Counted from the stretch's first letter, positions 7,080-16,373 are shown. The stretch: 64,000 nucleotides of DNA from Blautia sp. XA-2221 (GCF_028767025.1 NZ_JAJQXX010000009.1:1-64000); one strand, 5' to 3'. Notes: generated by a model not told the origin, from the letters alone. Translations and numbers: made by a program.

Positions 7080-8789
7080 TTACAATTCCATATCATATGA
7101 CTTTTTCTTAGTCCGAGCAGGCTGATTTCGCCGTATTTCCTGTTTCCTCTGATATTCAAGTTCCCATGCACGATGGGAGAAAACATCAGGATCCTCCACA
7201 TTGAGATAATCCACCTCATCGGCTGCAATATCACGACGGTGATAGTCATAATACTTACCAAAAGTACCTTTGAGCTGTTCAATCAGCTTATCCCGGAAAT
7301 CAGGACGTATCTGGATTCTGGTATCCAGTAACTCGGTATATTGTTCTGGTTCAGGACGAAATTTTTCTTCACGGAAAGCGGCGGCGTCTTTTTCAAGCTG
7401 TTTTTGGAGCGAGATGTCCTGAAAATCCAGGACATTAAGATTGTTATTCATTTGGTCATATTTCTTGGATAGATTTGTCATATCTTTATCGGTAGAGCAT
7501 TCTGCCTGGAAGATTAGCTGCTCTTTCCTTGATTTCAGTTCTTCGATTTCTTCGGTAATAGTGGTAAGCTGCTGATTTAATTTTATATGCTGGATGGGAT
7601 TCAAAATACTGGTTTTATCCTTTTGCACATTCAGTTCTTTCCGTTCCGTAACTTTAGCTTTGAGTTTCTTTTTAACGGTGTTGTATTTATTCAGTATTGG
7701 ATTAAAATGATTCATCCAGTCATGGATCACTTCTTTTTGCATCTCATTGTGGAGCAAATGATATTGTGTAAAAATCATGTGATTTCGGATTGCTTCCAGT
7801 GTTTCTGCAATTATCGGAACAGACTTTTCTACAGCTTCAGCCAGTTTTGCTACTTTTGCTTTTAATTCTCGGAGCATTTTGTTATCCGCACGAATCTGAC
7901 GGTTGATTTCACAGCGGTCTGCTATCATGCCTTTCTTTTCCATATTCTGGGCAATGTAGCCTTCATGGATAGTTGGCTGTTCGGTGATTCCCTGATCTGC
8001 AAAGCTGCGGTGATCAATGGTAGCATTTATCTGATTACGTGCAAGCATTTTATTTACGGCATCTGCCCAGTTTGCCCGCCAGATGCAAAGTTGTTCATCA
8101 CTGTTCCATTGTTCGGAAATAGGATTCTGTCTGCCATATCGGCTACTTTTGGGGTGTTTATCAATCCGTTCATATCCTTTTTCCTGTGCAACAGAGGAAG
8201 TCAGATATTCTTTCTTTTTCCCAACTTTATAGCGATATTGCTTTTCCCATCCCTGTTTCTGAGCAGTTTTAAATTCAGAAGCAGTAAATCCTTTTTCTTC
8301 TCCATCTTTGATACAGAGATATTCTTTTTCGGTTTTATACTGCCATGTTCCATTTTCATTTAGTGGGCGGACAGTAAGAAGAATGTGTGCATGGGGATTG
8401 TGACCATCTGTATCGTGAATAGCAAAATCAGCACACATCCCCATATCTACAAAATTCTTTTTAATAAAATCCTGAAGAAGAGAAATATTGCTGTCTTTAT
8501 CCAACTCAACAGGGAGTGCGACAACAAATTCTCTTGCCAGTCGGCTGTCTTTGGTCTTTTCGGTTTCTTCCACAGCGTTCCAGAGTTGTTCCCGGTCAAT
8601 CCATTTGGATGGAGCCATTGGAGGAAGCATCACTTCCTGATAGATCAGACCCTGCTTTCTGGTGTAGTCATGCTGAATGCCATCGTAATCATTGTACATG
8701 CGGCTACAGCTCATATAAGCAGAAGCAGCAACAGCAGACCGACCGGAACCACGGCTGACGACTTTAGCTTGCATATGATAAATTGCCAT
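7080..8789 (-). CDS. mobL: MobA/MobL (MOBQ) relaxase
   Basis: This 569-aa protein has an N-terminal MobA/MobL relaxase domain. It includes the N-terminal motif AIYHMQAKVVSRGSGRSAVA and the metal-binding histidines in HNPHAH (130, 133, 135). The long C-terminal half is coiled coil. It nicks the oriT just upstream (8843-8910) and pilots the strand. The ATG at 8789 is preceded by AAGGAGGTGCC; upstream in-frame codons read through oriT and are rejected. It is the last gene of a leftward plasmid-type series running from parM at 12214. Confidence 0.92.
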   Translation of the reverse strand: MAIYHMQAKVVSRGSGRSAVAASAYMSCSRMYNDYDGIQHDYTRKQGLIYQEVMLPPMAPSKWIDREQLWNAVEETEKTKDSRLAREFVVALPVELDKDSNISLLQDFIKKNFVDMGMCADFAIHDTDGHNPHAHILLTVRPLNENGTWQYKTEKEYLCIKDGEEKGFTASEFKTAQKQGWEKQYRYKVGKKKEYLTSSVAQEKGYERIDKHPKSSRYGRQNPISEQWNSDEQLCIWRANWADAVNKMLARNQINATIDHRSFADQGITEQPTIHEGYIAQNMEKKGMIADRCEINRQIRADNKMLRELKAKVAKLAEAVEKSVPIIAETLEAIRNHMIFTQYHLLHNEMQKEVIHDWMNHFNPILNKYNTVKKKLKAKVTERKELNVQKDKTSILNPIQHIKLNQQLTTITEEIEELKSRKEQLIFQAECSTDKDMTNLSKKYDQMNNNLNVLDFQDISLQKQLEKDAAAFREEKFRPEPEQYTELLDTRIQIRPDFRDKLIEQLKGTFGKYYDYHRRDIAADEVDYLNVEDPDVFSHRAWELEYQRKQEIRRNQPARTKKKSYDMEL

Positions 8790-8842
8790 ATCTGGCACCT
8801 CCTTTCGATGTTGCCTGCAACAGCGGATAAAGCCCTCGCCAG

Positions 8843-8910
8843 AGCGCACGAGCCCCGAAGGGGATACCACTGCCTGATTTATCAGGTGGTGAGTAAGTGC
8901 GCCCTTCGGG
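8843..8910. other. oriT: oriT of the MOBQ system
   Basis: An inverted repeat, ACCACTGCCTGA with TCAGGTGGT (8866-8890), is followed after a few bases by TAAGTGCGCCCT (8894-8905). This matches the nick-region core used by MOBQ relaxases such as those of RSF1010- and pSK41-type plasmids. Outer GCGCAC/GTGCGC and CCCGAAGG/CCTTCGGG arms give a second nested symmetry. It lies between the relaxase and DUF3847 genes, the usual place. Confidence 0.85.
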
Positions 8911-8926
8911 AGTAGAATTTCGGTAT

Positions 8927-9148
8927 CTACAGCCCTCGTAACCGGATCAGAAGTTCCCGTTTCAAGAGATCTAAATCCATCTCCCGGACATGCGGAGCAA
9001 CGCTTTCAAGAATAGCCCCTTCCTGGATCAATCTGTGTGTTCTGGCATTCCGTTCTTTTTTTCGGTTTCTTGCTTCGGCTTCCTCCTGCCGGTGCTTTGC
9101 CTGTAAAAGTGCTTTTTCTTCCGGTATCATAGTCTTTTTATCTGCCAT
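8927..9148 (-). CDS. DUF3847 mobilization accessory protein
   Basis: This 73-aa protein is highly charged, with a helix rich in Lys, Arg and Glu (EARNRKKERNARTHRLIQEG) and a C-terminal LLKRELLIRLRGL. It resembles the DUF3847 family found beside MOBQ relaxases and may act as a small oriT-binding helper, which is inferred from position. The ATG at 9148 has the same AAGGAGGTGCCAGA ribosome-binding context as the relaxase gene, so the two starts were chosen consistently. oriT separates the two genes. Confidence 0.65.
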   Translation of the reverse strand: MADKKTMIPEEKALLQAKHRQEEAEARNRKKERNARTHRLIQEGAILESVAPHVREMDLDLLKRELLIRLRGL

Positions 9149-9340
9149 GTCTGGCACCTCCTTTTTTATGCCCGTTTCCGGGCTTTTTTGGTTTTGATTT
9201 TTCATAACTGGTACTGATTTTTCTGGAAATAGCAGCGATACATTCAATCAATGTGCATCAATGGAGAGAGCAGTATCGCCGCTAAGTGATTATGGGTATC
9301 ATATGGCACCAATTTCTGTTATTTTTGATACAGAATGTCA

Positions 9341-10174
9341 TTACAACAATATTTTTTTCGCTTCATGTAGATTTGCAGAGGCATTGTCCTTTCGGATATT
9401 GCGGTTGTTGATTCGGATGGGAGCACAGCGTTCCAAAATCCTGTCATAGATTCGGCTGTGCGCCATGTCAGTTGGCTTGTTCAATTCTTCCAAGGTGAGG
9501 TTGGTCGTTACGATCAGTGGCTTTTTGCTGCGGTAACGGCTGTCGATCACATTGAATACCTGTTCAAGGGCAAATTCAGAATTCCGTTCAATCCCAAGGT
9601 CATCAATGATCAGCAGGCTATATCGGTTCAGACTGTCGATAAACTGGTTCCTGTCTTCAAAATGCATTCCGCTCAGGGTATTCAGGATCCGGGAAAAATT
9701 TGTCATCAGCACCGGAACACCTTTTTCCAGAAGGGCATTGGCAATGCAGCCTGCAAAGAAGGATTTCCCAGTACCGACATTTCCCCAGAGGAGAAGACCG
9801 GAGGAATTGGCTTTCATATCTTCCCAGTTCTCCACATATTTGTGGGCGTATGCCATCTCCGGGTTGATGCCGTTATCTTTGTCAAATGTATAATCATAAA
9901 GTGCCTTATCCTGTAACCCGCTGGCTTTCATCCGTTCGATTTCTGCCTGTTTCTCCAGCAGTTTCCGTTTGGTTTCTTCCTGTTCATAGAGTTCCTGCTG
10001 GCATTTGCACCGGATGGGCGGCATGAATACCCTGCCCTGCAAGGTGTACCTGCCCTGCCGGGGTGTATGGCATTTGGCGCAGTAAATCAGGTGGTCGGAG
10101 TCATGAAAATATTCATCCGACTGCAATTCTCTGTTTGGTTCCTTATTGGTCAGTTCTTCTGTAAACTTTTTCAT
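9341..10174 (-). CDS. DnaC/IstB-like ATP-binding replication protein
   Basis: This 277-aa AAA+ protein has an N-terminal zinc-binding region (CAKC at 32-35 and CKC at 56-58), a coiled stretch, Walker A GNVGTGKS at 131-138 and Walker B LLIIDDLG near 185. This is the layout of DnaC-type helicase loaders on Firmicute plasmids and phages, which deliver the replicative helicase to the origin. Its start overlaps the stop of the RepA_N gene by four bases, so the two are translationally coupled, fitting an initiator-loader pair. Confidence 0.88.
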   Translation of the reverse strand: MKKFTEELTNKEPNRELQSDEYFHDSDHLIYCAKCHTPRQGRYTLQGRVFMPPIRCKCQQELYEQEETKRKLLEKQAEIERMKASGLQDKALYDYTFDKDNGINPEMAYAHKYVENWEDMKANSSGLLLWGNVGTGKSFFAGCIANALLEKGVPVLMTNFSRILNTLSGMHFEDRNQFIDSLNRYSLLIIDDLGIERNSEFALEQVFNVIDSRYRSKKPLIVTTNLTLEELNKPTDMAHSRIYDRILERCAPIRINNRNIRKDNASANLHEAKKILL

Positions 10175-10887
10175 AATGTTTCGTACTCCTCACTTTCGTA
10201 AATGCTTTGCCGGGAAGGGGGATTGTCCTGCCTTGCCCAGTTGATGATGGTGGCTGCATGGTTCTGGTAGTGCTTTCCGGTGGAAGCCATGTAGCCGGAT
10301 AACCGTTCGATATATTCCTGCCAGTCTGAAACCGACTGTCTGACTTCTTCCAGTTCCTTTTCTGACAGGAATACATTTTGAAATTTTCCATAGGGAGAGC
10401 GTTTCTCCTGACTCTCTCTTTTTGATAAATCGTTCTTATTTCTCTCTTTCTTATTACCGGACAGTTTTCTGTCTGTCTCAGGGAAAGAATCCTGTCTGTC
10501 AGCCGGACAGTTTTCTGTCTGTCTTACGGAAAGAATGTTGTCTGTCTGGCAGAATGCTTTTTCCGGGAATTTCACATAGATCCGGTTCGGATGACCGGCA
10601 CCCTGGCGTTTTCGGATGATCAGATCCTGTTTTTCTAGTGCGGCCAGGGATGTTTTAATGGTCATCTGGCTTTTGTGAAGGACTTCTGCCATGGATTCGA
10701 TGGTAAAATAGAGAAACACATGACCGGATTCATCCGTCCAGCCTTCGTTTTTCAGGGAAAGTCTTGCACGGTCAAGCAGAACCATATAGAGCAGTTTCGT
10801 TGTTTCATTCAGCTCCATATCCAGAAGGAACCGGGGAAACACCATATAAGGCGGCAGGCTGGTGTCTGTTGTTATAAATTCTGTCAT
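10171..10887 (-). CDS. repA: RepA_N replication initiator
   Basis: This 238-aa protein has the RepA_N winged-helix at the N-terminus (YMVFPRFLLDMELNETTKLL, then GHVFLYFTIESMAEVLHKSQ). A low-complexity linker around residues 115-160 is followed by a DnaD-like helical tail. RepA_N proteins initiate theta replication, and their origins usually lie within the rep gene. The linker is where four 23-bp-spaced DNA repeats fall (10457-10546). A ribosome-binding site (GGAGGTGAG) precedes the ATG. Confidence 0.85.
   Translation of the reverse strand: MTEFITTDTSLPPYMVFPRFLLDMELNETTKLLYMVLLDRARLSLKNEGWTDESGHVFLYFTIESMAEVLHKSQMTIKTSLAALEKQDLIIRKRQGAGHPNRIYVKFPEKAFCQTDNILSVRQTENCPADRQDSFPETDRKLSGNKKERNKNDLSKRESQEKRSPYGKFQNVFLSEKELEEVRQSVSDWQEYIERLSGYMASTGKHYQNHAATIINWARQDNPPSRQSIYESEEYETL
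10457..10546. repeat. Four iteron-like repeats at exact 23-bp spacing inside repA
   Basis: GTCTGTC occurs at 10471, 10494, 10517 and 10540. A 22-bp block beginning CCGGACAGTTTTCTG is repeated exactly at 10457-10478 and 10503-10524. The 46-bp offset is not a multiple of three, so the same DNA is read in different frames (RQTENCP versus ETDRKLSG). Selection is therefore likely on DNA, as expected for initiator-binding iterons of an origin. Confidence 0.75.
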
Positions 10888-10909
10888 GTGCTCACCTCCT
10901 TACCTTCCG

Positions 10910-11293
10910 TTATTCTCCGAGAAAATCCCAGTCTATATCTGCTTCCGGTCCAGATTCTTCCGGTGCCGGAAAGGATGCCCTGTTTTGGGGCTCCCTTTGT
11001 GTCAGTCCTGCTGTCAGCCCGGAGAGGAAGAGGGGAAGTGCCTGTTTCAGGCTCCTTTCCACTGCCTCCACGATCTGGTTTACAAATTGTTCTTCCCGTT
11101 CCCTTGTTTCCAGATAAGGGTCTTCCTGTGTGCGGTAATAACGGTCAAAATAATCGACCAAGGCGAGGGCAATTACATGGCTGTAGGATTTGAATTCCTG
11201 CTTGTCCATGGTCTGCAGATATTCCCAGGCTTTCCTTTGCAGATCTTTCTCCAGATTAAAGCGGAGGTTTGTGCTTCGGATATTGTTTCTCAT
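10910..11293 (-). CDS. parR: ParR-like plasmid segregation adaptor
   Basis: This 127-aa protein begins with a ribbon-helix-helix-like segment (STNLRFNLEKDLQRKAWEYL), then KSYSHVIALALVDYFDRYY, and has an acidic C-terminus ending DIDWDFLGE. It lies three bases downstream of a ParM-type actin gene. In type II partition systems the adaptor binds the centromere and caps the actin filament through its acidic C-terminal tail. The N-terminal 80 residues are closely matched by the chimeric protein at 27095. Confidence 0.8.
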   Translation of the reverse strand: MRNNIRSTNLRFNLEKDLQRKAWEYLQTMDKQEFKSYSHVIALALVDYFDRYYRTQEDPYLETREREEQFVNQIVEAVERSLKQALPLFLSGLTAGLTQREPQNRASFPAPEESGPEADIDWDFLGE

Positions 11294-11296
11294 CGG

Positions 11297-12214
11297 CTAC
11301 TCCCTCCTTTTCAGGGTCATCTGTGCCAGATATTCGTAACCTTTCGCTGTAGCACAGATATCATCAAGGATTGTGACACGGGCTTTGTCATACGTTCCAA
11401 AATTCCGAATCAGGCAGCCGCCACCGCCTACCACGTACAGCCGCATCAGGTCAGGATTGTATTCATATTTGCGGAGTGTGGCGAAAATATCAGCTACATA
11501 CTGTCTGGCAACTGCTGTAATGCAGTCCAGGTATGGTGCGGCAATATCAGCTGTTCCGAACCGAAGAATCTGTTCTACGGTAGATTCCTCGATTTTTACT
11601 CCAAACCTGTCCAGAATGGCATTCTTTGCGGCAATCATGCACTGGTTTACCCCAAATTTTTCTGTCCAGCAGCGGCTCTCCTGAGCTTTTTTGTTGTTGA
11701 TATATAGGATATTCATGGTTCCGTTCCCGATATCTGCAAGGAGATTGGTTCCCTTAAAATCTCCCAGATGGTTCACAACAGCCGGATATCCTTGTGGGTA
11801 AAGACTGCATCCTACAAAGCGGATGTGATAGTTTTTGCTGTTAAATGAGAAGAGGACTTCCGGGTTTTGGAGCAGATAGGAACGGAATGCCTCCCGTTGG
11901 TTCCGGATCCATGTCAGGGGAAGCCCGGCAGCCAGATGGACATCTGCTTCATGGATGGAAAAGACATTCAACTCCCGTGCCACTGCCATCAGTGTCAGGA
12001 GATAATAATCTTCATCCATAGCCTTATCCGGGATAAATTCTTTGTGCCCTTCGCCGATCCGGTAATAGGTTCCATTGTATTCAAGAATGTTTCCGGTAAA
12101 GATTGGCTCTGTTTCGTAAGCGGTGATTCCGGTAGGGGTGACCGTGTTGGCAGTTTTAATGTTGCCGTAGCCATGATCCACGGCAATGATTTTTGTGTTT
12201 CTGATTTCTCTCAT
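11297..12214 (-). CDS. parM: ParM/Alp-type actin-like ATPase
   Basis: This 305-aa protein shows the actin-fold signatures: phosphate 1 loop AVDHGYGNIKTA near residue 10, phosphate 2 LADIGNGTMNILYI and adenosine loop VVGGGGCLIRNFG. It would form filaments that segregate plasmid copies, together with the ParR-like protein encoded just downstream. The ATG at 12214 follows AGGAGGGATTTTT; codons further upstream lie in AT-rich non-coding DNA. A second, truncated copy of this gene type occurs at 26382-27098. Confidence 0.88.
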   Translation of the reverse strand: MREIRNTKIIAVDHGYGNIKTANTVTPTGITAYETEPIFTGNILEYNGTYYRIGEGHKEFIPDKAMDEDYYLLTLMAVARELNVFSIHEADVHLAAGLPLTWIRNQREAFRSYLLQNPEVLFSFNSKNYHIRFVGCSLYPQGYPAVVNHLGDFKGTNLLADIGNGTMNILYINNKKAQESRCWTEKFGVNQCMIAAKNAILDRFGVKIEESTVEQILRFGTADIAAPYLDCITAVARQYVADIFATLRKYEYNPDLMRLYVVGGGGCLIRNFGTYDKARVTILDDICATAKGYEYLAQMTLKRRE

Positions 12215-12528
12215 AAAAATCCCTCCTGTTTTTGTATTGATTTCCTCAGCAGTTCGTACCTGTGTAGTACTGGCCTGCTGTGGGATAAGCATACAAAAAT
12301 CAGAAAGGGAAGGCATTGAGAAGAAATTGAGTTTGAATTGAGAAAAATGGATACCAATATATAAGAGCGTATATGAATAATGTTGTATAGAGTATTCAAA
12401 CAAATATATATTTGCTGAAATTAAAAGAACTTTCTCCCAAAAGTGGGAAAAAGTCATATAGACATAACAAAAGACACTTCGTATGACAATGTGTGATAAT
12501 GCCATCCGAAGTGTCTTTGTTTCCAGGA
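12215..12528. other. AT-rich gap upstream of parM
   Basis: This 314-bp stretch should contain the parM promoter and possibly the partition centromere. I see no clear tandem repeats typical of parC. It separates the plasmid-like genes from the sigma/anti-sigma pair and may contain the end of the plasmid-derived segment. Confidence 0.35.
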
Positions 12529-13518
12529 TTACCTTTTTTTCATTTTGATTATACCGATTCCAATAAGACAAGCACTGATTAATCCACCAGCAATTAAAAT
12601 TATTACATAGACATTTGCATTGAAACTGATGTCTGTACTCCAATTTGAAAAGTTGACGTGACTGATAGTAAGTTGTCTTTTATGTTCAATAAGAAAAGTA
12701 CAGATATCGTTGGAAAAAATCATCCATATACTACACAAGAAAGTACTGATTCCGGCTTTGATGAAAGAATTTACAGGTAAATATCTTATTGTGAGGAAAA
12801 TGAGCCATACACCTAGCATAAGGACGAATGCAACAATGCTTCCTGTTTTCATTCCAGCCATTCCTGAGCGGTAACATACAATGAATATTGTAAGATATAG
12901 CCATAACGTGTCCCATATCATAGTAATAAGAGCTTTTTTATCAGATAAAACAGGTGGCAAAGTGATATTTCGTATTATAAAAGGGAAGAATACTACAGAT
13001 AATCCGAATAAAGTAGGGATTGACCAATATAGGAATTCTCCGCCTCCATTCATGGCATCCACGAAAAAGAAAATCAGCAATAAAGCGGCAATACTGCATA
13101 GGATACATTTTAAAATTCTTTTTTGTGAAGATATCAAAGGAATTACAGTAAGTGCAGCAACAAGCATCATGGATGCAGTGACCACAAGAAATACACCAAG
13201 TCCTCCTCCGCTTGCCATAGATACAATAAAGGTAATAATGATTGGCAGAAGAAGGATACCTGCTATAACAACGCCGGCTTTAAACGCGGCATTCTGTTCT
13301 TTTTGAGCGTGACGGGCAAGAACTCCTTTTGATTCCTGTTTGATAACTGTGTTAATGGTATTATTCGCTAACTGTTCATAAGTATTTCTGCATTTAGGAC
13401 AGTCAGTTAGATGCTGTTCTACCAGTTGGCAACTTGCCAAGCTGCATGCATGGTCATAATAAAGTGGCAGAAGATCCTGCACAATATCACATTGATTTTG
13501 ATTATTATTCATGTTCAT
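12529..13518 (-). CDS. Membrane anti-sigma factor with zinc-finger N-terminus
   Basis: This 329-aa protein starts with a zf-HC2-type segment (CDIVQDLLPLYYDHACSLAS, then HLTDCPKCRNTYEQL), the usual anti-sigma zinc-binding fold. About eight hydrophobic membrane segments follow. It overlaps the 3' end of the ECF sigma gene by 14 bases, the standard arrangement in which the membrane protein holds the sigma factor inactive until a signal arrives. The signal is unknown. It ends close to the plasmid-like block but is unlikely to belong to it. Confidence 0.8.
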   Translation of the reverse strand: MNMNNNQNQCDIVQDLLPLYYDHACSLASCQLVEQHLTDCPKCRNTYEQLANNTINTVIKQESKGVLARHAQKEQNAAFKAGVVIAGILLLPIIITFIVSMASGGGLGVFLVVTASMMLVAALTVIPLISSQKRILKCILCSIAALLLIFFFVDAMNGGGEFLYWSIPTLFGLSVVFFPFIIRNITLPPVLSDKKALITMIWDTLWLYLTIFIVCYRSGMAGMKTGSIVAFVLMLGVWLIFLTIRYLPVNSFIKAGISTFLCSIWMIFSNDICTFLIEHKRQLTISHVNFSNWSTDISFNANVYVIILIAGGLISACLIGIGIIKMKKR

Positions 13519-13984
13519 CCATCCTTTCTTTGATTTTTAATCTTGCCCTATGATAAGTAACTCTTGCCCAGTTCTCTGTTTTACCAAAGATAGTTCCAAT
13601 CTGTGAAAATGATAATTCTCCAAATACCCTAAGCTGGAATACTTCTTTATAAGGCTCCTGAAGTTCATGAAGTATGAGATGGATCTGAAGAGCTGTGTCC
13701 TGATCTTCATAATTATCTACCATATCAAAAGATACTTCAGAGCTAGCTTCATCAAAAGATGCATATTTAGTATTTTTTCTACATTCATCAATTGCAAGGT
13801 TTTTAGCAATACTACAAAGCCAGGTAAATTCGCTGGACTTGCCTTCGTATGTGTGTTTTGCAGTCATAGCTTTATAAAAAGTATTTTGGGTAATTTCCTC
13901 CGCAAGAGACTGATTTTTTACAATAGTCATCACATATGAGTAAACCTGCAGATAATATGAATTGTACAATTTCTCATAATCCAG
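13505..13984 (-). CDS. ECF-type RNA polymerase sigma factor
   Basis: This protein of about 159 aa shows sigma region 2 (SLAEEITQNTFYKAM, then FTWLCSIAKNLAIDECRK) and region 4 (ELSFSQIGTIFGKTENWARV with YHRARLKIKE). The family start (DYEKLYNSYYLQVY) reaches upstream of the only convenient TTG at 13969. The extended frame begins with a CTG at 13984, nine bases after GGAGG, so an unusual CTG start is likely. It is co-transcribed with the anti-sigma gene. Confidence 0.82.
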   Translation of the reverse strand: MDYEKLYNSYYLQVYSYVMTIVKNQSLAEEITQNTFYKAMTAKHTYEGKSSEFTWLCSIAKNLAIDECRKNTKYASFDEASSEVSFDMVDNYEDQDTALQIHLILHELQEPYKEVFQLRVFGELSFSQIGTIFGKTENWARVTYHRARLKIKERMDEHE

Positions 13985-14060
13985 AACTGTTCACCTCCTT
14001 TTTACATAGATTAGACGGAGAAAGGATAGTTTCGTTACAAATTTTTTCGGTTTTATTTTA

Positions 14061-16373
14061 TTATTTGTTTTTGGAAGCCAGGATTCCCCTTGCCAGTGCG
14101 ATGCCTACCTGCGGATACAGTTCCTGAATTTCCTGATATTTCTCTTCAATCAGTTCCGGCTCATCAGCCCAGACATTCTCATAAATCTTCATGGCTTTTT
14201 TGAAATGGGTTTTAGCCTGTGAGATATTTGCTGTGATCAGGCAGATATTTCCCATGGATTCCTGTACCTGGGCATAGTCCAGACAGGTATCGGAGTTGTA
14301 TTCTTTGATGATCTGCACAAGTTTCTGGAGGGCAGCCATTGCCCGTTCCGGCTCCTGCAATTCTGTCAATAAGGCAGCATAATTGTTGATCTGGGGAATG
14401 CTGTCATTGGTATAAAGCAGTTGGTACTGCTCAAGCAGGAAGATTCCCTTTTCCATGTGTTCTTTTGCAAGCGCTGCCTGACCATTTAGGCGGTAAAGAC
14501 CGCCCAGATTCGCATGAAGGTTGGAGACAAGGTGGGCATTGTCTTCTGTGATTTCTTTGATCTGTGCAAGGGCTTCCTTTTCAAGTTTGATGGCTTTTTC
14601 CGGCTTTGTTTCCATACATGCCTGATAGTCCAGTAATAATGCACGGTCAGTATCGGCACCGTTTCCATTCCCTTTCAAAAGCTGCTTCATCTCACAGATA
14701 ATCTCTTTCATACCTTTCTTGTAACGGTATTTCTCCATATATGGGAAGATATCTTCCAGAAACAGCAGGTATTTGGTCGGATCATCTTTTTCTATCATCC
14801 GCATGATATTCCCGACTGTCTGGAACAGTTTTTTATAATAGCTGACTTCTGTTCCATGCATCAGACATATTTTTTGCAGGGAATTAAGCAAAGTATGGCA
14901 GCCTGTGACCGAAGGTTTTGTTTCTGAAAGGGCAATCTCCTGAATCATCGGATGCAGGGAAATTGTATGCCGTGTAGTTGCTTGTACAAAACCTGTTTCA
15001 ATCAGATCATTGATGTCATTTAAGTCAGTTAATCCAAGCCAGTCAGCAAAAATACGGGCGGAAATACCGGCAGGAGGCAGAAAGCAAAGGTTCCGCATGA
15101 TTTCCTGTTGTTCCACGGATATGGAATAAAGAGAAAACAGAGTGTGGATATGGTTATAGTAAGTAGCCTTGCTGTTTTGCCCGTCTTTGATGGCACTGAT
15201 TTTATCTTCATTTTCAAGGGATGCTTTTTCTTCCCGTAGCTTTTCCAGTAAGTGTTCCGGAGGTAGAATCCCATTTTCCAGTAGTTTTGCAGCCAGCTCT
15301 ACTGCAAAGGTATGGCGATGGACGATTTCTATAATCTCTTCCACCAGTGTTTGGTGTACTTCTGCTTCAGAATAAAATGCAGCTGCCAGTTGAAACAGGC
15401 TGGCTGGATCCCTGATCTCTTTTAACTGCAGGATACAGTGTCCGTCAAATTTACTTCTGGTCGTGAAAAGAATCCTGCACCGGTATTTCAGAACCACCGG
15501 CAGAAAACTGTCCTGCGTGGCAGTGACGTTGAAATTGTCTATGATGAGCAGTGTATCATCTTTCAGAGAACGGAGAAACCGGTTGTGCTTCCGGAAACGT
15601 TCTTCTTCCCCATCTTCCGGCAGATCGTCGGTAAAATCCATGTCTGTGACAGCCTGATGTAAATCACCGGCATATTCTACATACAGGATGTTCGTATAAT
15701 ATTTTTTGTATTGCTTTGCATATGCTTTCGCCAGTTCACTTTTTCCAATCCCGGCAATTCCATAGAGAAATACTTTGCTGTTTTCTTCCAGCATTGTATG
15801 TAATTCGTCCAGTTCTTCTTCTCTTCCAAGAAAATGGCGGCATGGTCTGGGAACTTCACTGTCCATGATGTAATCCAGAATAACCGGGGAGAGAGAGCCG
15901 CCTGCAAGCAGCTTTTGGTTTCTGGTGTCCCGTTTGATAAATTGGCGTTCCATACCAAAGGAGATTAGTTTTGCCAGAAAGAGAAGCCGTGAATCAATCG
16001 GCTTGTATAGGGCTGCCAGCTTTTTCTTTTTTGCTTCGGAGATTGTGGCATCCTGCATGAACAGGAGATAAACATCCTGCAGTGCTTTGTTACAGTCGGT
16101 CATTAATGGTATAAGATTATGCTGCAGCGTTTCAGCCAGCTTTTCCTGCTTGCTTGGTCTTGCATAGTAAGTGCAGATTTTGGGACTGATCTTCGCCTGT
16201 CCGGTCATCCACCGGCAGACCAGCCCATTGTCAAAAGAAAAATCTTTGCTTTCCGGGCTGTCCATAAAATCCTCAAATACTTCATATAAAAATTCAGGCT
16301 GGTTCATCTGGTTACTTTCGCTGATATGATTTTTTAAACATGTAATTATGGAGCTAAAATCGCATCGATCCAA
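14061..16373 (-). CDS. STAND NTPase (NB-ARC) with TPR tail, cassette unit A
   Basis: This protein of about 770 aa is the only intact copy of three in the window. Its N-terminal 170 residues are conserved between the copies but unassigned. The NTPase follows with Walker A GIAGIGKS near 205-212 and Walker B TLLIIDNFN near 275-282. A winged-helix-like region comes next, and TPR-like helical repeats run from about residue 590 (NLGGLYRLNGQAALAKEHME). STAND proteins of this design sense a ligand with the repeats and oligomerise; many are antiphage or signalling proteins. All three copies share an in-frame TTG before DRCDFSSI or NRCDFSSI, behind a purine-rich site, so TTG is chosen over the GTG at 16385. 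Confidence 0.82.
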   Translation of the reverse strand: MDRCDFSSIITCLKNHISESNQMNQPEFLYEVFEDFMDSPESKDFSFDNGLVCRWMTGQAKISPKICTYYARPSKQEKLAETLQHNLIPLMTDCNKALQDVYLLFMQDATISEAKKKKLAALYKPIDSRLLFLAKLISFGMERQFIKRDTRNQKLLAGGSLSPVILDYIMDSEVPRPCRHFLGREEELDELHTMLEENSKVFLYGIAGIGKSELAKAYAKQYKKYYTNILYVEYAGDLHQAVTDMDFTDDLPEDGEEERFRKHNRFLRSLKDDTLLIIDNFNVTATQDSFLPVVLKYRCRILFTTRSKFDGHCILQLKEIRDPASLFQLAAAFYSEAEVHQTLVEEIIEIVHRHTFAVELAAKLLENGILPPEHLLEKLREEKASLENEDKISAIKDGQNSKATYYNHIHTLFSLYSISVEQQEIMRNLCFLPPAGISARIFADWLGLTDLNDINDLIETGFVQATTRHTISLHPMIQEIALSETKPSVTGCHTLLNSLQKICLMHGTEVSYYKKLFQTVGNIMRMIEKDDPTKYLLFLEDIFPYMEKYRYKKGMKEIICEMKQLLKGNGNGADTDRALLLDYQACMETKPEKAIKLEKEALAQIKEITEDNAHLVSNLHANLGGLYRLNGQAALAKEHMEKGIFLLEQYQLLYTNDSIPQINNYAALLTELQEPERAMAALQKLVQIIKEYNSDTCLDYAQVQESMGNICLITANISQAKTHFKKAMKIYENVWADEPELIEEKYQEIQELYPQVGIALARGILASKNK

